A DNA stretch of 64,000 nt, from contig LUCM01000083.1 in assembly GCA_008360955.1 (NCBI GenBank), forward strand, positions 58,090 through 122,089, in the 5' to 3' direction. This stretch comes from Fasciolopsis buskii (Eukaryota > Platyhelminthes > Trematoda > Plagiorchiida > Fasciolidae). This document shows positions 1 through 12,449 of the stretch, in pieces. The notes under the pieces are model-generated. The model saw only the letters and a program-made list of their open reading frames with translations. It was not told the origin of the DNA and did not search any database. The first letter of the stretch is position 1. Every line of letters starts with the position of its first letter. The position numbers were made by a program, and so were the translations under genes.

Positions 1-210
1 ACGATTCTGAGTCGAACGCCTTAGCCATCACGCTACCGGGAAGGCTCTGAACGGTTTGTTGAAATTCACCACATGATGATGTTGCACCTATCCGTCACTG
101 ATTTGCACGGTTACTGTCCGCTAGCTCACACCGATCCACCCCTACTCCTACTCATAGATGACTTCTGTGCAGGTAGCCTAAGTACGACGAAGGCTTTGGA
201 TATGACCTAC
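1..210 (-). repeat. SINE family A, truncated copy
   Basis: This stretch matches the segments at 17903-18112 and 18906-19115 with scattered substitutions and small insertions. It is cut by the window edge on the left. On the right the similarity stops just after the block ending in gacctacag, so the inverted terminal arm seen in the 17.8-19.2 kb copies is missing. The minus strand carries the end of the tRNA-like head (the box A-like part lies in bases 20-40). Confidence 0.75.
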
Positions 211-1015
211 AGTCTTCATTCCTCCCGTCTATTCATTCGATGCGATTTGATGACCTTTGACCTTAGTTGTGAATTTGTTTGGTCTAAGAAATTTGTCACC
301 TAGACACCTGTCAGTGTTCTACCCGAACTGTGCATACACGATTGTTTGTGTGCGGTTGAGAAAAAGAAGGGTGAAAAGCCCGCGTTCAACCGGGTTCCGC
401 GATTGTCTTGTTTTTATAAAATCACAATTTAGCACTGTCTATGTTGTTTTGTGTTTCCATCGCGAAGTAATGGAATAATAAAACCGACACGTGAAACGTT
501 ACGCTATGTGTATTATACAACGTGTGTGCAAATAGGGAATAGTATTTGATTTAATCACAGCTGATGATTTTGAGATTGTTAACTGATTACTTAATTCATT
601 CTCAGAAGCCAGGCTGCTGAAGTGGGCAGATTGCTTTCGGGAATGCATTAGTTAGTCGATTTCGGTAATATATATTTCATTTGTTCATGGAAGGAGAAAC
701 TAGTTCCCAATAGGAAATTGAAGTAATTAGGGAGATGGGTTTTCTTGAAATGAATAAGAACCCTAGACCACATGGGCTATCGCTCCCCGTTTTCAACGAC
801 AGAGACGAAATGTCAACATTGGAAATGTTTGGACCAGTTATGACAAGCGAACAGTTGCTTAAAAACTGGTGTGAATTGGTGATTGTACTGATTTGCAAGA
901 AAAATTATTCTCATAAGCATCGAATCCAAACTGCTCGCCAGCATCATTCTTCACCAATTATCTATTACTGGCGAAAGGTATTTGCGCGAGAACCGAACCA
1001 GTTTTCGGCCCAGTC
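211..1015. other. Unassigned interval, no gene recognised
   Basis: No convincing coding exon was seen. A 122-codon open frame at 735-1103 runs into the LINE fragment that follows and looks like retroelement debris rather than a host gene. Confidence 0.4.
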
Positions 1016-1019
1016 AAAA

Positions 1020-1490
1020 TTGTATCGAGCAGTTTTGCGTTCTTCAACACAACGTAGACCACAGGCTCCAATTCCGTTGAACCGGAGTCCCTGTCTTTCC
1101 TGATCTGGAAGCGACATTCAACTCAATCGATCGCGTAGTTCTCTAATGCTACCTTTCATTGAACGATGTGCCAAACACATTCATTTTACTCATCCAGTCT
1201 CCATGATGAAACTGGTAAAGCCGAATTCGTGCTTGCAACCATCTTTCATCCAAGTTCACCGCGAGAATCGGTGTTCATCAGGGTTCCCCGTTTCAAATTT
1301 TCTTTTCAACTTTGTCATTGAGATGGTTGTAGAGTTAAGCATATTCACATGTAAACATGGTGGCGTTGTTAGTTGCCTAGACAGAAGACCTGTCTGGCAT
1401 GGAAAATGCGGATGATGTTTTAATACTGAGTTCCGATCCAGGTGATGTTTTGTCGCATACTGTCGACAAACTGCCCGGGCATTAAAACGT
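1020..1490 (+). mobile_element. RTE-type LINE reverse transcriptase fragment
   Basis: Three reverse transcriptase landmarks lie in order on the plus strand but in different frames. Near 1093-1135 a motif A-like stretch reads D-L-E-A-T-F-N-S-I-D. Near 1275-1345 a motif B-like stretch ends in NFLFNFVIEMVVE. Near 1405-1475 a motif C-like ADDVLILSSDPGD occurs. The order and wording match the RTE group common in flatworm genomes. Stops and frameshifts between motifs show it is dead. Endonuclease and 3' end were not seen next to it. Confidence 0.75.
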
Positions 1491-1499
1491 GCGATACAC

Positions 1500-3700
1500 A
1501 CGGAGGATACGACGCGCAATAGTCGAGTTTAAAAGGAGCGCGATCAGTTTTTTAGTGCATTACGGTAGTTCGGCTATTGCAACGAAGAGGAACAAAATAG
1601 CATACTTATCCTTGTTGGATCTGTAGTTAGTTAGCAAGGAATCCGGCCGAAAATTTTATTTAACGTGACGGACATAGCCAGTAATTCAGGAAAGTTCGAT
1701 CCATGAATACTGAATTTCCACACTTGACCTGAACTACGTAAACGGTGCATCGATGAACCATGTATTGGTTGATTTTGTCAATGATATAATGTGTATGACA
1801 CAACGTTATTGGTAGGTGTAGTTTGCCAACATTTCGACTACCGTGGGTAATCTTTTTCAAGACAAGTTTTACAATCAAAATACTACCCACGGTAGTCGAA
1901 ATGTTGGCGGATTATACCCAACAACAATACTGTGTCATAAACGTTGTACCATTCACAATATAAAAGATCACGTTATGTTTGGCATGAACCAACAAAACAA
2001 GGTGACATGTTGCACGTGACCATTTTAACTGAAACCAAATGCCCACAACATGATTGTTTCGGAACCATTTGCGCAGTCCGTTGGTTACTCGATTTTAGGG
2101 TCTGCTTCCACGTCGTATGTGTCCTAATCATTCGTCGACCAGCCTTGTTTTTTCAACAATTTTTCAATGTGTGGATTGTAATCAATGAAATGTTTTTTCA
2201 TCATAGTTTTTAACTGAAATGTGACACTGCTGTACGCAAAAGTCTATGCAATGCAATAGATCAACCTCATTCACCCGATCAAACCACCAACGTTCTCCGG
2301 CCCGAAAAGTGGGCGAATGAAAAAACGTAATTTACAAAAGTCTGGCACCTCATTTAGGTTTTGAAATTCATTGTGCTTGTTAACTAACGTTAATTTTTCT
2401 CTGTTTTTGAAAATGTGCGTTAATTGTGACCTAAACTGACGTTCACGAGGAATATGTTTAATCGCCAGTCGACGTGATACGGTCAGTCTGGGAATGCATG
2501 AATTCGATTCAATTGCTCTGCGACAAAGGCAAAGATCTGTGAATCAGTGGACGGTGAGTGGGTTTTCCAACCAATTCGATGGTCGATAAATTAGGCTTAA
2601 TAGAACTACAGTCTGTAACATGTCTAAAAAAATTTCCCACGCAGCTTGAACAAAATCCGATTTCATAAATACCTTCTCAATGAGCTATCATTGGTTACAC
2701 AGTCCCCCAGAGTTGACTTTTGTAATCTTTGCGTGGTTTGGTTGTCAACTGTTTTGAGCGCCCACACACAAGCGCGTCGTCAGATGCAAAACCAATAGCA
2801 AGATCGATGCGGTATCTGTACCTAATGTGATCAGATGTCACACTTGGAATGTTGTACCAAATGAACTCACCATCAGTCGATTGTACCCATACATCCTTTC
2901 GACAGCGGAATCCGACCCAATGGTCGCAGTAGGCTGCTTGTCGTCCCCCTACCGAGTTGATAATGCGGCCGAGTCGAAGCATAACATGGTGGTTATTTAT
3001 TGGTTGGTTTTTGGATTTTTACCAATCAATCATAACAAACGTGGCTGGCCGTGGTGAGACCACTGACTGATAAGATTTTGGAGAATGAGCTAACAGAATG
3101 CTACTTATAAACAATAACCAGATCTGCATCACGGTCTTAGTAGAAAGTTGTCCGTGAATTAATTACAGTTCACTAAAAGTAATTACCAACAATTCATAGT
3201 CGACCTTTCAGTTGGGGAAAATAATTTTGCTGGCAACCGCATGCTGGAATTTTGCTCAAGTTCTTCATGAAATGGGGACCGCTGCATTAGTTTAGCGGAG
3301 TTATTTTAGAGATAGGTGGCGCGATGCGACCAACTTTTGCAACAGACATTCGAGACTACAAAGCTCGTCGCATTATATGTTTGTCGTATACTCGTTAAAT
3401 GTTTGTGAGACCCGTTTTAGGCGACGGTTCCTAAGACTTTCTGCCCTGGAAAATCATTCAGTTATCTTTCAGCTTTCGCGAAAATCCCGAAATATCATTC
3501 ATCGTTATTTCAAGGCGGCTTACAAAATCTGAACATCTCTGTTCAGAGATTCCGCATGAATCCTTAGAAGTTTGTTGAGCTGCCACTTGCATGGGTTTGA
3601 CAGGTAGTCTACTGTTGCTCCTCTTTCATCCACCATCCACATCCTTGTTTGGCCAAATCGTCGGCGTCGACGGTTCGCAAATGTGGTGTTGCCCTAATTT
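1500..3700. other. Gene-free interval with one inverted repeat
   Basis: Apart from the inverted pair at about 1750-1960, nothing beyond short chance frames was found. No microsatellite of note was seen. Confidence 0.4.
1750..1960. repeat. Head-to-head pair of a dispersed repeat (family E)
   Basis: The 25 bases at 1825-1849 are the perfect reverse complement of 1884-1908, with a 34-base spacer. Both arms belong to a longer repeat: related sequence occurs at 5961-6034 and 26175-26285, with the same order of blocks (a gaagaaaactacc-like block, a gtagtcgaaa-like block, then a cagtgttattgac-like block). The left arm is on the minus strand, the right on the plus strand. Confidence 0.75.
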
Positions 3701-3723
3701 CATTCAGTTGTATGGTTGCGAAT

Positions 3724-3850
3724 CACAATACCTGGTCGACGGGAGCCAAACGGATAAGGTCGCGGCGTTTGGACGTGGGTTCGAATCTTCCCACCGCCGG
3801 TCAAATTCTCCATTCGGTAGTCCTCTGCTGGCCGCGGCCCTCCTTTCCGA
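3724..3850 (+). repeat. tRNA-like SINE family B, copy 1
   Basis: The segment has an internal promoter B-box-like GGTTCGAATC (about 3778-3787) followed by a GC-rich tail. It is matched, in reverse orientation, by 9815-9955. It does not fold into a convincing complete tRNA, so I call it a tRNA-derived interspersed element rather than a tRNA gene. Confidence 0.6.
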
Positions 3851-4879
3851 AAAATGATATACATTGTTATTTCATTGATAAAGAAAGCAAAACGATAGGA
3901 GTTAAATTCAGCCACCGTGCTAACCGGCTATCCATGTTGGTAGCACCAACGATCCAGGACAGTTTATTGTTACGTGTACTGCGTACTCAGTGTTAAGGCC
4001 TCGTTGTGTAAAAGCATCCTCGTAAGTGTTCATCCGTTTCGGGGTTCCAGATTCTTTATTTTCTGGGCTTGTTGTTTCATTGTCCCTGAAATCATAATAA
4101 GACAGTGTTCCGGTGGATCCGAATGACCTTGACGTCAATGTCCACTTTGATGTGAATCAGAATTTCTCCTAAGTGAAATTTTTCTGGTCGGCCCCTAATA
4201 CTGACGACTGATATTTGACACCGATTTTTTAATTGAGTAATAATTCACTTCGATCTGCTTCAGGTGCCATTTTTACGAGAATATTCGATTGGATAACAAA
4301 ATTGTCGGGAAACTATGCTATCTATCGTTTCCAGCTTCCGGCATCCTTCCCACTAAGTTTGTGAAATATTCAGTTTGTCAAATTATCATTTTTCATTTTA
4401 TGATCAGGCAACCAAGGTCACCCACGTCCAGTTGGCCGTAGTCCAGTCTACAGTCAAGTAATGAGGCGAGTTCGCAAAAAAGTTCATAAGATTTGCTGAT
4501 GATTCAACGAATCACATGTATGTCAGGAACTTTCGAAGATCGATGAATGAAGTTTTGTAGTGCATTACAGTCGGGGAAAGTTGCTTTCCATCGCACATTT
4601 ACTTAATATCCGGTTCTTACTGAAGGCAGCCGATTGGTGAGATGATGGCTAAATTTAATCATATGGCGGTTAACATAATCTGAAGAGGAAACGGCACCTG
4701 AGATTACGAGACGATAAATTAATTAGCAAATGCTTATTGGCTGCATCGACAACCGGGTGTGTCTAAAGTGAGATGACTTTGGCGACGATCAACGTTTTCA
4801 CTGGAGTGCAGCAATATTCACAATCGCGTTCCTTATTGGGGTGTAAGACCGATTTTCTTAACGCGGATCTTTTATTCCC

Positions 4880-5010
4880 TTTTGTTTGCACCTAACCGTT
4901 GTGACTACTTGTGCGTTACACTTACTCGGGTCTATAAGGTTGCAATACTGAAAACCCCGACAATTGACCGGTACAAGGAACAGACAGTCGGAAGCGGTAT
5001 TCTATCTTAA
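4880..5010. repeat. Repeat family D, partial copy
   Basis: This matches the first part of the longer copies at about 11450-11710 and 39815-40100: the same order of a tgtgcgtta-type block, an attgcaatac-type block, a gaccggtaca-type block and a gacagtcggaagcg-type block. The GC-rich second half of the family is missing. Confidence 0.6.
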
Positions 5011-5960
5011 ACATTTAACTGGTACCTGATTCATTTTCTGCTGACAACGTGGGCCACTGATGAGTTTGACTTAATATTACCAATTTCCTGAAGGCGAGTA
5101 CTGGATTGGTCTCCTCGTAATTTGGCAAACGCAAAACATGCGTATTCGTTTCATGAGATTGCCCAGAACACAACACCAGACGTCATTTTCGTGGGAAACA
5201 AGGCCATTCGTCATGGAATATTTAAGCAAAACTTGATGTCCATTATCTTTGTTACTCATAAGTAGCAAACTCAGTCGTACAAATTTAGCGAGCGGAGCTA
5301 AACTATGTGGACGGCTTGTGATTTCCGTACAAAATTGTAATGAACCGATATCCATCCTAACCCTAAAGCAACAACGGTTGTGAATGATGAGTTTTCTGAA
5401 CCGAATATCCGACAAATGAAATATTTTACCGTGGACTTAACTAACTAGCATACAATGGACAGACCTGTAGACAGTTAAAGTTTAGGATCGCAGCGCGTAA
5501 ACGAAAAGAGAAGGCCCTAGCAACTGACAGATTCGGTTTATCAAAACTGCAATGTGAATCTGCAATTTCACTTCATGCTATAGCCGAAAGCTACACAGTA
5601 GGCTACGACAGCACCGAAATTCTTCAACGTGGATTCCGAACCAACGCTGAACGCTTGTACGCAGAAGCCTTGCAAATCAGCGCTCACGCGACATGCATCA
5701 ACATGAGCCTGACAATCGGGGTAAGCTGCTGACCTCAGTTGATACTGAAAGCGAGACCAGAGACCATTTCTCCTAACCAGTCACATTGCAGTCCAGCTTA
5801 AAGCTGACATCTACCCGAGCACTCACTCTCACACATTAACACACGCACTAAGTTGCACGTGAACGGAAAGCACATTTCACATACCTAAGCAAGCAAACAA
5901 TCTCGTGATGCGAGTTGATATATAAATATTATTCTGAATCATTTGATTGTAAACCCTGCC

Positions 5961-6034
5961 TTGAAGAAAACTACCTAAGGTAGCCAAAACGTCGTTCAGT
6001 TACATATTCCACCGAAAACGCTGTGTTATTGACT
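5961..6034 (+). repeat. Repeat family E, single copy
   Basis: Shares ordered blocks with 1750-1960 and 26175-26285, ending in a cgctgtgttattgac-type block. No coding capacity. Confidence 0.55.
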
Positions 6035-9000
6035 TCTGAGCAGTTACGTAAATAAACTGGGATATTCGCTCCAATTTTACCAACCGGTTTTAGTGACGGT
6101 GAAGCACAAAAGTTCTCTTACCGACTAGAAACAGTTACAGTTAAGCAGGAACTTTCAATGCGTCATCAGGCACAACATAATTATGGAAAGAGTATTCCCA
6201 AGAAGCGGCCGATACTCCCCATATACTTCAGTCTTGATCCATCTCATTCCAATCATCAGTAGAACATGACCATCGACGAGGACAGATGAATCATTCGGAC
6301 CAATTTTTCGGCCTATACGGAAACTTGTTTCAAAGCGAGAAAATAAAGTCCTCGGCATTAGATGATTCGATGTGACTTCCAAGTGAACCATCATGCGTCA
6401 CCAATTTGTTAGTCATTGTCGTTCGTTTCCGGTTTCCGTCCCCTTCTGGACACTGTGAGCAAAGACTGATGACGAGTCCTAGCCTGAAGAAGGCAGCTGT
6501 GTGGGTGGTTATAAAAATCAACAACGAGTATTACTTATGAAAGGCCTAACTTCATCTCTCACTAAAATTTTCTGATCGAATTGCTGTCGGGTATGTTTGT
6601 TGTGCTCAAACAGCCTCATTAATGTTCTGTCGCAAACCAGCTCTGATCACTCACTGTTCTTGTTTCGAAGAATATTTCACCCTGTCTTCTAATTTGCATA
6701 GGTTTGTTAAGTATCACAGACGGGTTCAAATCTTTGGGATTTACCGCCGACCCGTAAATTTTTGTCAGTTTTTCAATGGTCACAGTTTCAGAACCAAAAT
6801 TAAGATTTCATTATTATAACATGCGGGTCGTATTCCAGTGGTCCAGGAGCACAGTTTCTTAGGGATTATTTTTCTATATTTAATTGAACATTGACATTAT
6901 TATTTAATAACTCATATGAAAAGCACGAGCAGTTTTTTCAGATGGTTCATATAAATTATTATTTGTAATGACTAGTTTCTTGTAAGCTCTCCCGTGATTA
7001 CAGGGCAGAATGTTTCCGACTACAAATAGGCAAGTCTTCATTACTGCCCCCTGTGATAATCGCGAATAATCATTTTGGCGCATCTGACATTCGATTATGT
7101 AGACGCGATCCATTCAATATGAAATAACATCAACAAGGTATAGCTGGCTGCAAAATGTTTCAAAACTTGCCCATGTCCGTGATCAATAATCGCGGTTAAC
7201 TCGGGACACATCAAAATCGTGGATGTTTCTTTATTATAGTGCCTGTTACATTATTCATTAAATATTGTCTGCAAGCCATTTGCTTAGTGAATGCTCCAAA
7301 CAACGCTAAAATAATATTGAACGCAATTTCCAATCCGGAAATCGATAGGATCTCTCAAGAACAGAAAGATAGCTCATCAACGATTCCCCTTATGAGGACA
7401 CTGTCAAACTAACAATTATCATTCTTTAGCATAGAGTTGGACGCTTTTCAAGGAAAATTTTACCTGATTAACATCCGTGAGGATTCTTCCACTCACTACA
7501 TGAACAAAAGTAGCTTGCCTTCGTACCTTACCACACTGACTGAGAATTGATTGTGTTGACCAATCATGCAATTCCTAATACGTCAAATGGATGGCAGTTT
7601 TCCCGAATGAATTGTTTAATGTTAGTGTGGGAAAACACAACAATGATTTTAACATAGACAATCCAGCTTTGTGGAGCAATGTCTCATTAGACAATGGAAA
7701 CGTGGGATAAGCTGTGTATGAGTTAGCTGTTTTTAATTTGATCTCGTGAAAATCAGCTAACAAGCATCTTCCACCCCCCTTCCGTCTCAGGAGATAATTT
7801 AATATGAAGGCATACATTTTGAGTTCTTATATACGGAGATCTACGGGTCAGAAAACATCTAGTAGGCAGTTCCGTTCGAGTAATTAGTTCACGTGATTTT
7901 TATAGCCACAAACCTTGCACCAACGTGATCATGTTTGGACTACTATCTCAGAGCACGTCCAGCTAAAAAGAAAAGCACAGGACGAGGAATAGCAAAGGGT
8001 CGACTGTGAGGTGAAAAGTTGAAGAACTACATGAGAAAGAAAAAAAATCGGAGGCAAAGGGGCCAGTGACTGCAGCACTGAGTCTTATCACCTGTTGTCA
8101 TCCAACACGCTTTGGGAGAATCTCATGGAGCCCAAATTGGCCGCCCATTTGAACCTACATCAAATAGTCTACTGAGTGAGATTATCATCCGCCTTGTCAC
8201 GTCATCAGCTGATCATTTCCACTCACCTTCCAACCAATAACAATCTAGGAGACGGGTACTACCCGAGGAAGTCGATCTTCGGGCATGAGTGAAATATGCC
8301 AAATCACATTTATCTACGCAGATTGAGTGCTTCTTCTAAGAGCCAGACTCTAGAATTGAGAATCCGGCGTCTAACCTTAACATGGCTCATGCCATCCTCC
8401 CATCCTGTCCTGTCAATATTAGGAAGATGACGAGGTTCAAAACAGGGCAAAATTTTCGCGCGTCTGTTTTCAAAGTCCATGTATCCGAGACGCATCATAC
8501 GGCTGATCTCATTGCAATAGCACTACATTAATAACCCTGTCAAGAGAGACAGTGGCACACGTTTTGTTCTCATTTGCATACATATCCTCTTTGTTCCTGT
8601 GGGTATTACAAAAATATTTTGTTTTTGTGATATATGAATATATGGGTTGTTTTTTGAATAATGGAAGAGCGTGAAAGTTATTAGTAATTAATAACTCACT
8701 CGTGCTTATCCATAATGTGAATGGAAACGACCAAGAAACAACGAAGTTCCATCATTGTCCCGCGGCGATTTTGTTAAACAGACGTGAAAGTTCTCAATTA
8801 ATTTGCCGAATCTCCGACCGAGACCACTTGGCGCGGAATGAAGCTCTTACAAATCTAAGATCATTTCGTTCCACTGAAACGGGGACGCTTCGCTATACAT
8901 GCAATTTCAAGTTAGCAATAAAAGGTGCCGATCGAAAAGAAAATTCCGCTACAATAGTGAATTAATTTAGGAAGCGCTTGTCACGAAGAAACCTAAGTTC

Positions 9001-9814
9001 CATTTGAATCCATAAAATGCATCTGTGACGTAGATGTAGTATTGATATGGCTTATTTCTGCACAGAATACTAGGAAATAAGAACGTGCAGACGATTATGT
9101 AAATTAAGGCAACAAGTAAATCCGGAGAAAGCATTGTAAAGTTACTCCAAGCAGATCACTTACGAATAAAGTCTCACCGAAATTTACTCCGCCACTAAGT
9201 TGGAATACAGCTTCGTCATCGAAGAAACTATCCTAACAAAAAGTAGGCTACTTTTTAGGTAACTCAGCAAGGAACCCGCAGAAAGGCATATGTACTTCTC
9301 TAACCCAGTCATTCAATATAATGCAGTGATAAAATATAAAGGATGAAGTTATAGGCGATGAAACTGCATCTTACAGAATTACCTACAAAACAGTGCTTTG
9401 CCCATTTCGTCGTAGAGACCTGAGGATCCAGTTGAAGAAGAAACTTCTGCATGGCGATTTCGACTCCTTCAACTGTCAGCTGTCTGAGGAATACTGAATT
9501 GGACCTACAAGGAACGGTACTGATCTCTACGAATTTGATGTTCAGTCTCCTTACAGTGAGTGGTGTAGGTCTCCATTACTCAGAATTTTACCGACTGAAA
9601 TCGTCGCACTTGTTTAATTAGATCAATTCGCCTTTGTCATCCAACGTTAGTCTCATAGCGAAGACCACCTGGTAATTAAATGGCCGACTTTAGTGCTGTT
9701 AGAAACAATAAGCATATGAATATCGTCTGCTTTCCATCTCCTTAGGATTCCCGTAATCAGCTTCCTTATCTTTTCTGCTTCTTTTATTAACAAAATAACA
9801 GCGCACAACATTCG

Positions 9815-9955
9815 TCAGGAAGGAGGCTGCAGCCAGCGGAGGACCGCCGATTGGTGAAATTGACCGGCGGCAGGAGGATTCGAACGAGATTCAAACGAGA
9901 TCTTCACGTACAGACACCACGACATCCCCTTGGTCACCAACAGTGTGGATTATCA
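9815..9955 (-). repeat. tRNA-like SINE family B, copy 2
   Basis: Read on the minus strand, this has the same B-box-like GTTCGAATC and the same GC-rich downstream block (CCGCCGGTCAA, then GTCCTCCGCTGGC) as the copy at 3724-3850. About 85 bases align by eye with few differences. Confidence 0.65.
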
Positions 9956-10204
9956 ATCTACTCAACCCGCCATACCTCACCCATTTGCATCCCGATTTTT
10001 CCAAGAACCTCTATTCCTGCACTCCTAAATGGTCTTGCCAGGCACAGTTCAGCCTCGGTGTAGGGTCGTAGCAGCTGGTGTTTTTTTGATTACACCTTGC
10101 ATATCAATTATGACCGAATATGAAAATGTAATCTTTGAACTCTGTGGTATAATCAAAATCTATCCTCCTACTACTAACGTATGAACTAATCAAGCTCTGG
10201 GTAA

Positions 10205-10560
10205 TTTCCAAAGCCTTCGTCGTACTCGGGCAACCTGCAGAGAAGTCATCTATCAGTATGAGTCGGTTGCTTGCACTAGCGGGCCGTGACCATGCAAATC
10301 AGTAACGGATATGTGCAGTATCATCATGTTGTGAAGTTCAACAAACTGTTAGGAGCCTGCCCGGTGGTGTAATAGGTGAGGCGTTCCACTTGAAACTCTT
10401 TCTCCTGGGTTCGTTTTCCATTTCGGGAGCGTGGTGGACTTGCACCGTTGATGATTCCTAACACGGATGAAACAGGTGTGCAATGTTTCCATGGTTTCTT
10501 AGTGGTAAGTTGAGCGTTGGAATCATTTTGTGAATAATTTCATGGAGACTCAAATGGTGT
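10205..10560 (+). repeat. SINE family A, nearly complete diverged copy
   Basis: This is the plus-strand version of the element seen reversed at 17748-18121 and 18786-19228. It contains a leader (cgtcgtact, ctgcagagaagtcatctatcag), then a tRNA-like head starting gagcctgcccggtggt near 10352 with a B-box-like gggttcg near 10408, and a right arm ending in ataatttcatgg. It is clearly older than the 17-19 kb copies, with many substitutions. Confidence 0.75.
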
Positions 10561-10569
10561 TTTGTTCTG

Positions 10570-11400
10570 TGAAGGCTTCTTTTAGCGCCTAGTCTGAAAC
10601 CACAATAGCTCGAAAATCACGCAAGATCTTGGGCCATATACGTGGGCTACAATTTCAGTAGTAACTCTCAATGCAATTGCACTCTCGCCGAAATGCTCAG
10701 GATTTAACAACTGGAGCATATGGAAGAAGGAGCTTTTAACTCAGTGGCAACTGCCACACAGAGCCAGTTGCCACAGAAGGAAGTCTTCGGTTTCACTCGC
10801 TCGGCTGAATTTTCACAGGATGCAACATGCGATGCGATGCCTAAATCCTTGAGAAGTCAGCTGATCATGAGTCTGAGAAATGACTAAGAGCAGCGGCGGT
10901 TACAGAAATGTAAGGAAATGGAGAAACCCGCGGCTATCGGAAATAGTCATCACCTTAACCGAATGATTAGTAACACTGGTCCACGGAAGCCTGGGCGCAA
11001 ACAAAGTAATTAAGAAATGAACCCGAATAGTGGTTCATTCTCAGAACCAGCGGCTGACGCATTAGGCTGGACATTTAGGAGCAGTTGACCAACGGCCACA
11101 GTGGGCTTTCCACATGTTTGCGATTAAACCAATGCAAGTGGATACCAGCCCTCCACTCCAGATGAAGAAATTGGATTTCCTACAAAGCATGTCAGTTGGA
11201 CCAGATGGACTGCAGCTATCTGTCTCCAAAGACGGTCTTGCAGCGTCAAAATCGGAGGCAGCAGAGATTCTAGAATAGACCTGAATAAGGGAATGGATTC
11301 ATAAAGATTGGTGGAAATCAATAACCAGGCCAGTTTGCAAGGAGGGTGATCCAAAATGCTCCTGGAAATTATCCTCCGCTGAGTTTCTGGCGGTTTTGAA
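10570..11400. other. Unassigned interval
   Basis: No gene or recognisable element seen. Confidence 0.35.
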
Positions 11401-11449
11401 AGATTTGTGCGTAAGAATCAAGCCCGTAGAACCGATTGTTCTACCGCGA

Positions 11450-11710
11450 ATCTCGTATTGCGTTTGTCTGCCCTTAACCTTTGTGATCACTTGTGCGTCA
11501 CCCTTATTCGGCCCAGTATGATTGCAATAACGGCAACCCTGACACTTGACCGGTACAAGAAAAAAACAGTCTGAAGCGATAGCAGGTTGAGTATATTGTG
11601 ACAGGAGCGTGCGAGCGGGGCGTGCGTGAGCAACGCGCAAGTATCGACCGCGCTTGGCGGTCACCGTTTGGTTAAACAAGCTGTCCGGGGGAACAAATCC
11701 ATGTTCCACT
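11450..11710. repeat. Repeat family D, long copy
   Basis: Aligns block by block with 39815-40100. It includes a 6-base-pair hairpin at 11646-11662 (gaccgc, loop gcttg, gcggtc) that is identical in the other copy at 40029-40045. A 136-codon minus-strand frame crosses it, and a similar minus-strand frame crosses the other copy. It lies directly upstream of an RTE reverse transcriptase fragment, so it may be part of that LINE. Confidence 0.65.
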
Positions 11711-11789
11711 GCAAGCCAATTTCCATCCCGGCTGGGATTACGTTGACCAAGTTCTTACTTTGCAGCAGGCCTTAGGATGTAAGAACACT

Positions 11790-12440
11790 CAGTTGACTTT
11801 TTTCGGAAGCGGCTTTCCACTCTGTAGTTTGTGCAGCCTTTATCACTGCCTTTCATTGAAGGGTGTGCCAGAGAAATTCATTTAGCTCGTCGAACCTCTT
11901 TATTCAAACAGTCGAGGCCGAACTGCTGCTTGTGGCGATCTATCATCCGAGTTTACCACTGTAAGTGGTGTCTGCCAAGGATGCCCACGCTTTTTTTACC
12001 TTCTGCTTTTAATTTTGTGTTTCCGGTCATTGCCAAATCCTTGAGCAATATTAATGTAATCGAAGTTTGCTCCAACAGGAACCTGCTTGACGTAAAATAC
12101 GTGGAAGACATTGTCCTACTGGGTAAAGATTCAGGTAATTTTAAAGCTTTTCTTCCTCGTCTAAAGCAAAGTGTAATGTTAGTTGGGAAACCTCTTGCCG
12201 CATTGTTGTCTAAATTGGTTTTGTGGACAGCCGTCGCCTCCAGGTCGAGTCTTGTTCCTGCAGAGGAACAATCGGGTGAGGTGGACAGATGCAGTTACCT
12301 GGGTAGTTGTGTCTCACCTGGCGGCTGGATATCAGGAAGAAGTGTCTTCGCGGTTGCAGAAGGCCGGATTAGCGTTAACTAATTTGGAATATCTGTCGCT
12401 TTGGTGTTACACCCGGTTATCAATGAACCATCCGTTATAA
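11790..12440 (+). mobile_element. RTE-type LINE reverse transcriptase fragment, degraded
   Basis: One open frame of 183 codons (11831-12382) is a worn reverse transcriptase segment. A motif C-like YVEDIVLLGKD occurs near 12100-12130, where intact relatives have YADD, so a catalytic-motif residue has changed. The typical RTE thumb motif EVDRCSYLGSCVSPGG follows at about 12279-12326. Frame changes interrupt it afterwards. Despite its length I do not regard this as a host gene. Confidence 0.75.
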
Positions 12441-12449
12441 GCAATAGCC

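Larger units (their letters stand above)
3900..9800. other. Gene-free interval of decayed repeats
   Basis: Only short frames below 115 codons are open here, and none shows a recognisable domain or a credible splice context. The interval includes one copy each of repeat families D (about 4880-5010) and E (5961-6034). The rest is unassigned. Confidence 0.4.

Noticed and set aside
3724..3800. A tRNA gene at the GGTTCGAATC box
   Set aside because: No full cloverleaf with acceptor stem could be drawn, and a related copy at 9.8 kb has the same non-tRNA tail, so it is a SINE.
11831..12382. 183-codon open frame as a host gene
   Set aside because: It contains worn RTE reverse transcriptase motifs (YVEDIVLL, EVDRCSYLGS) and is LINE debris.
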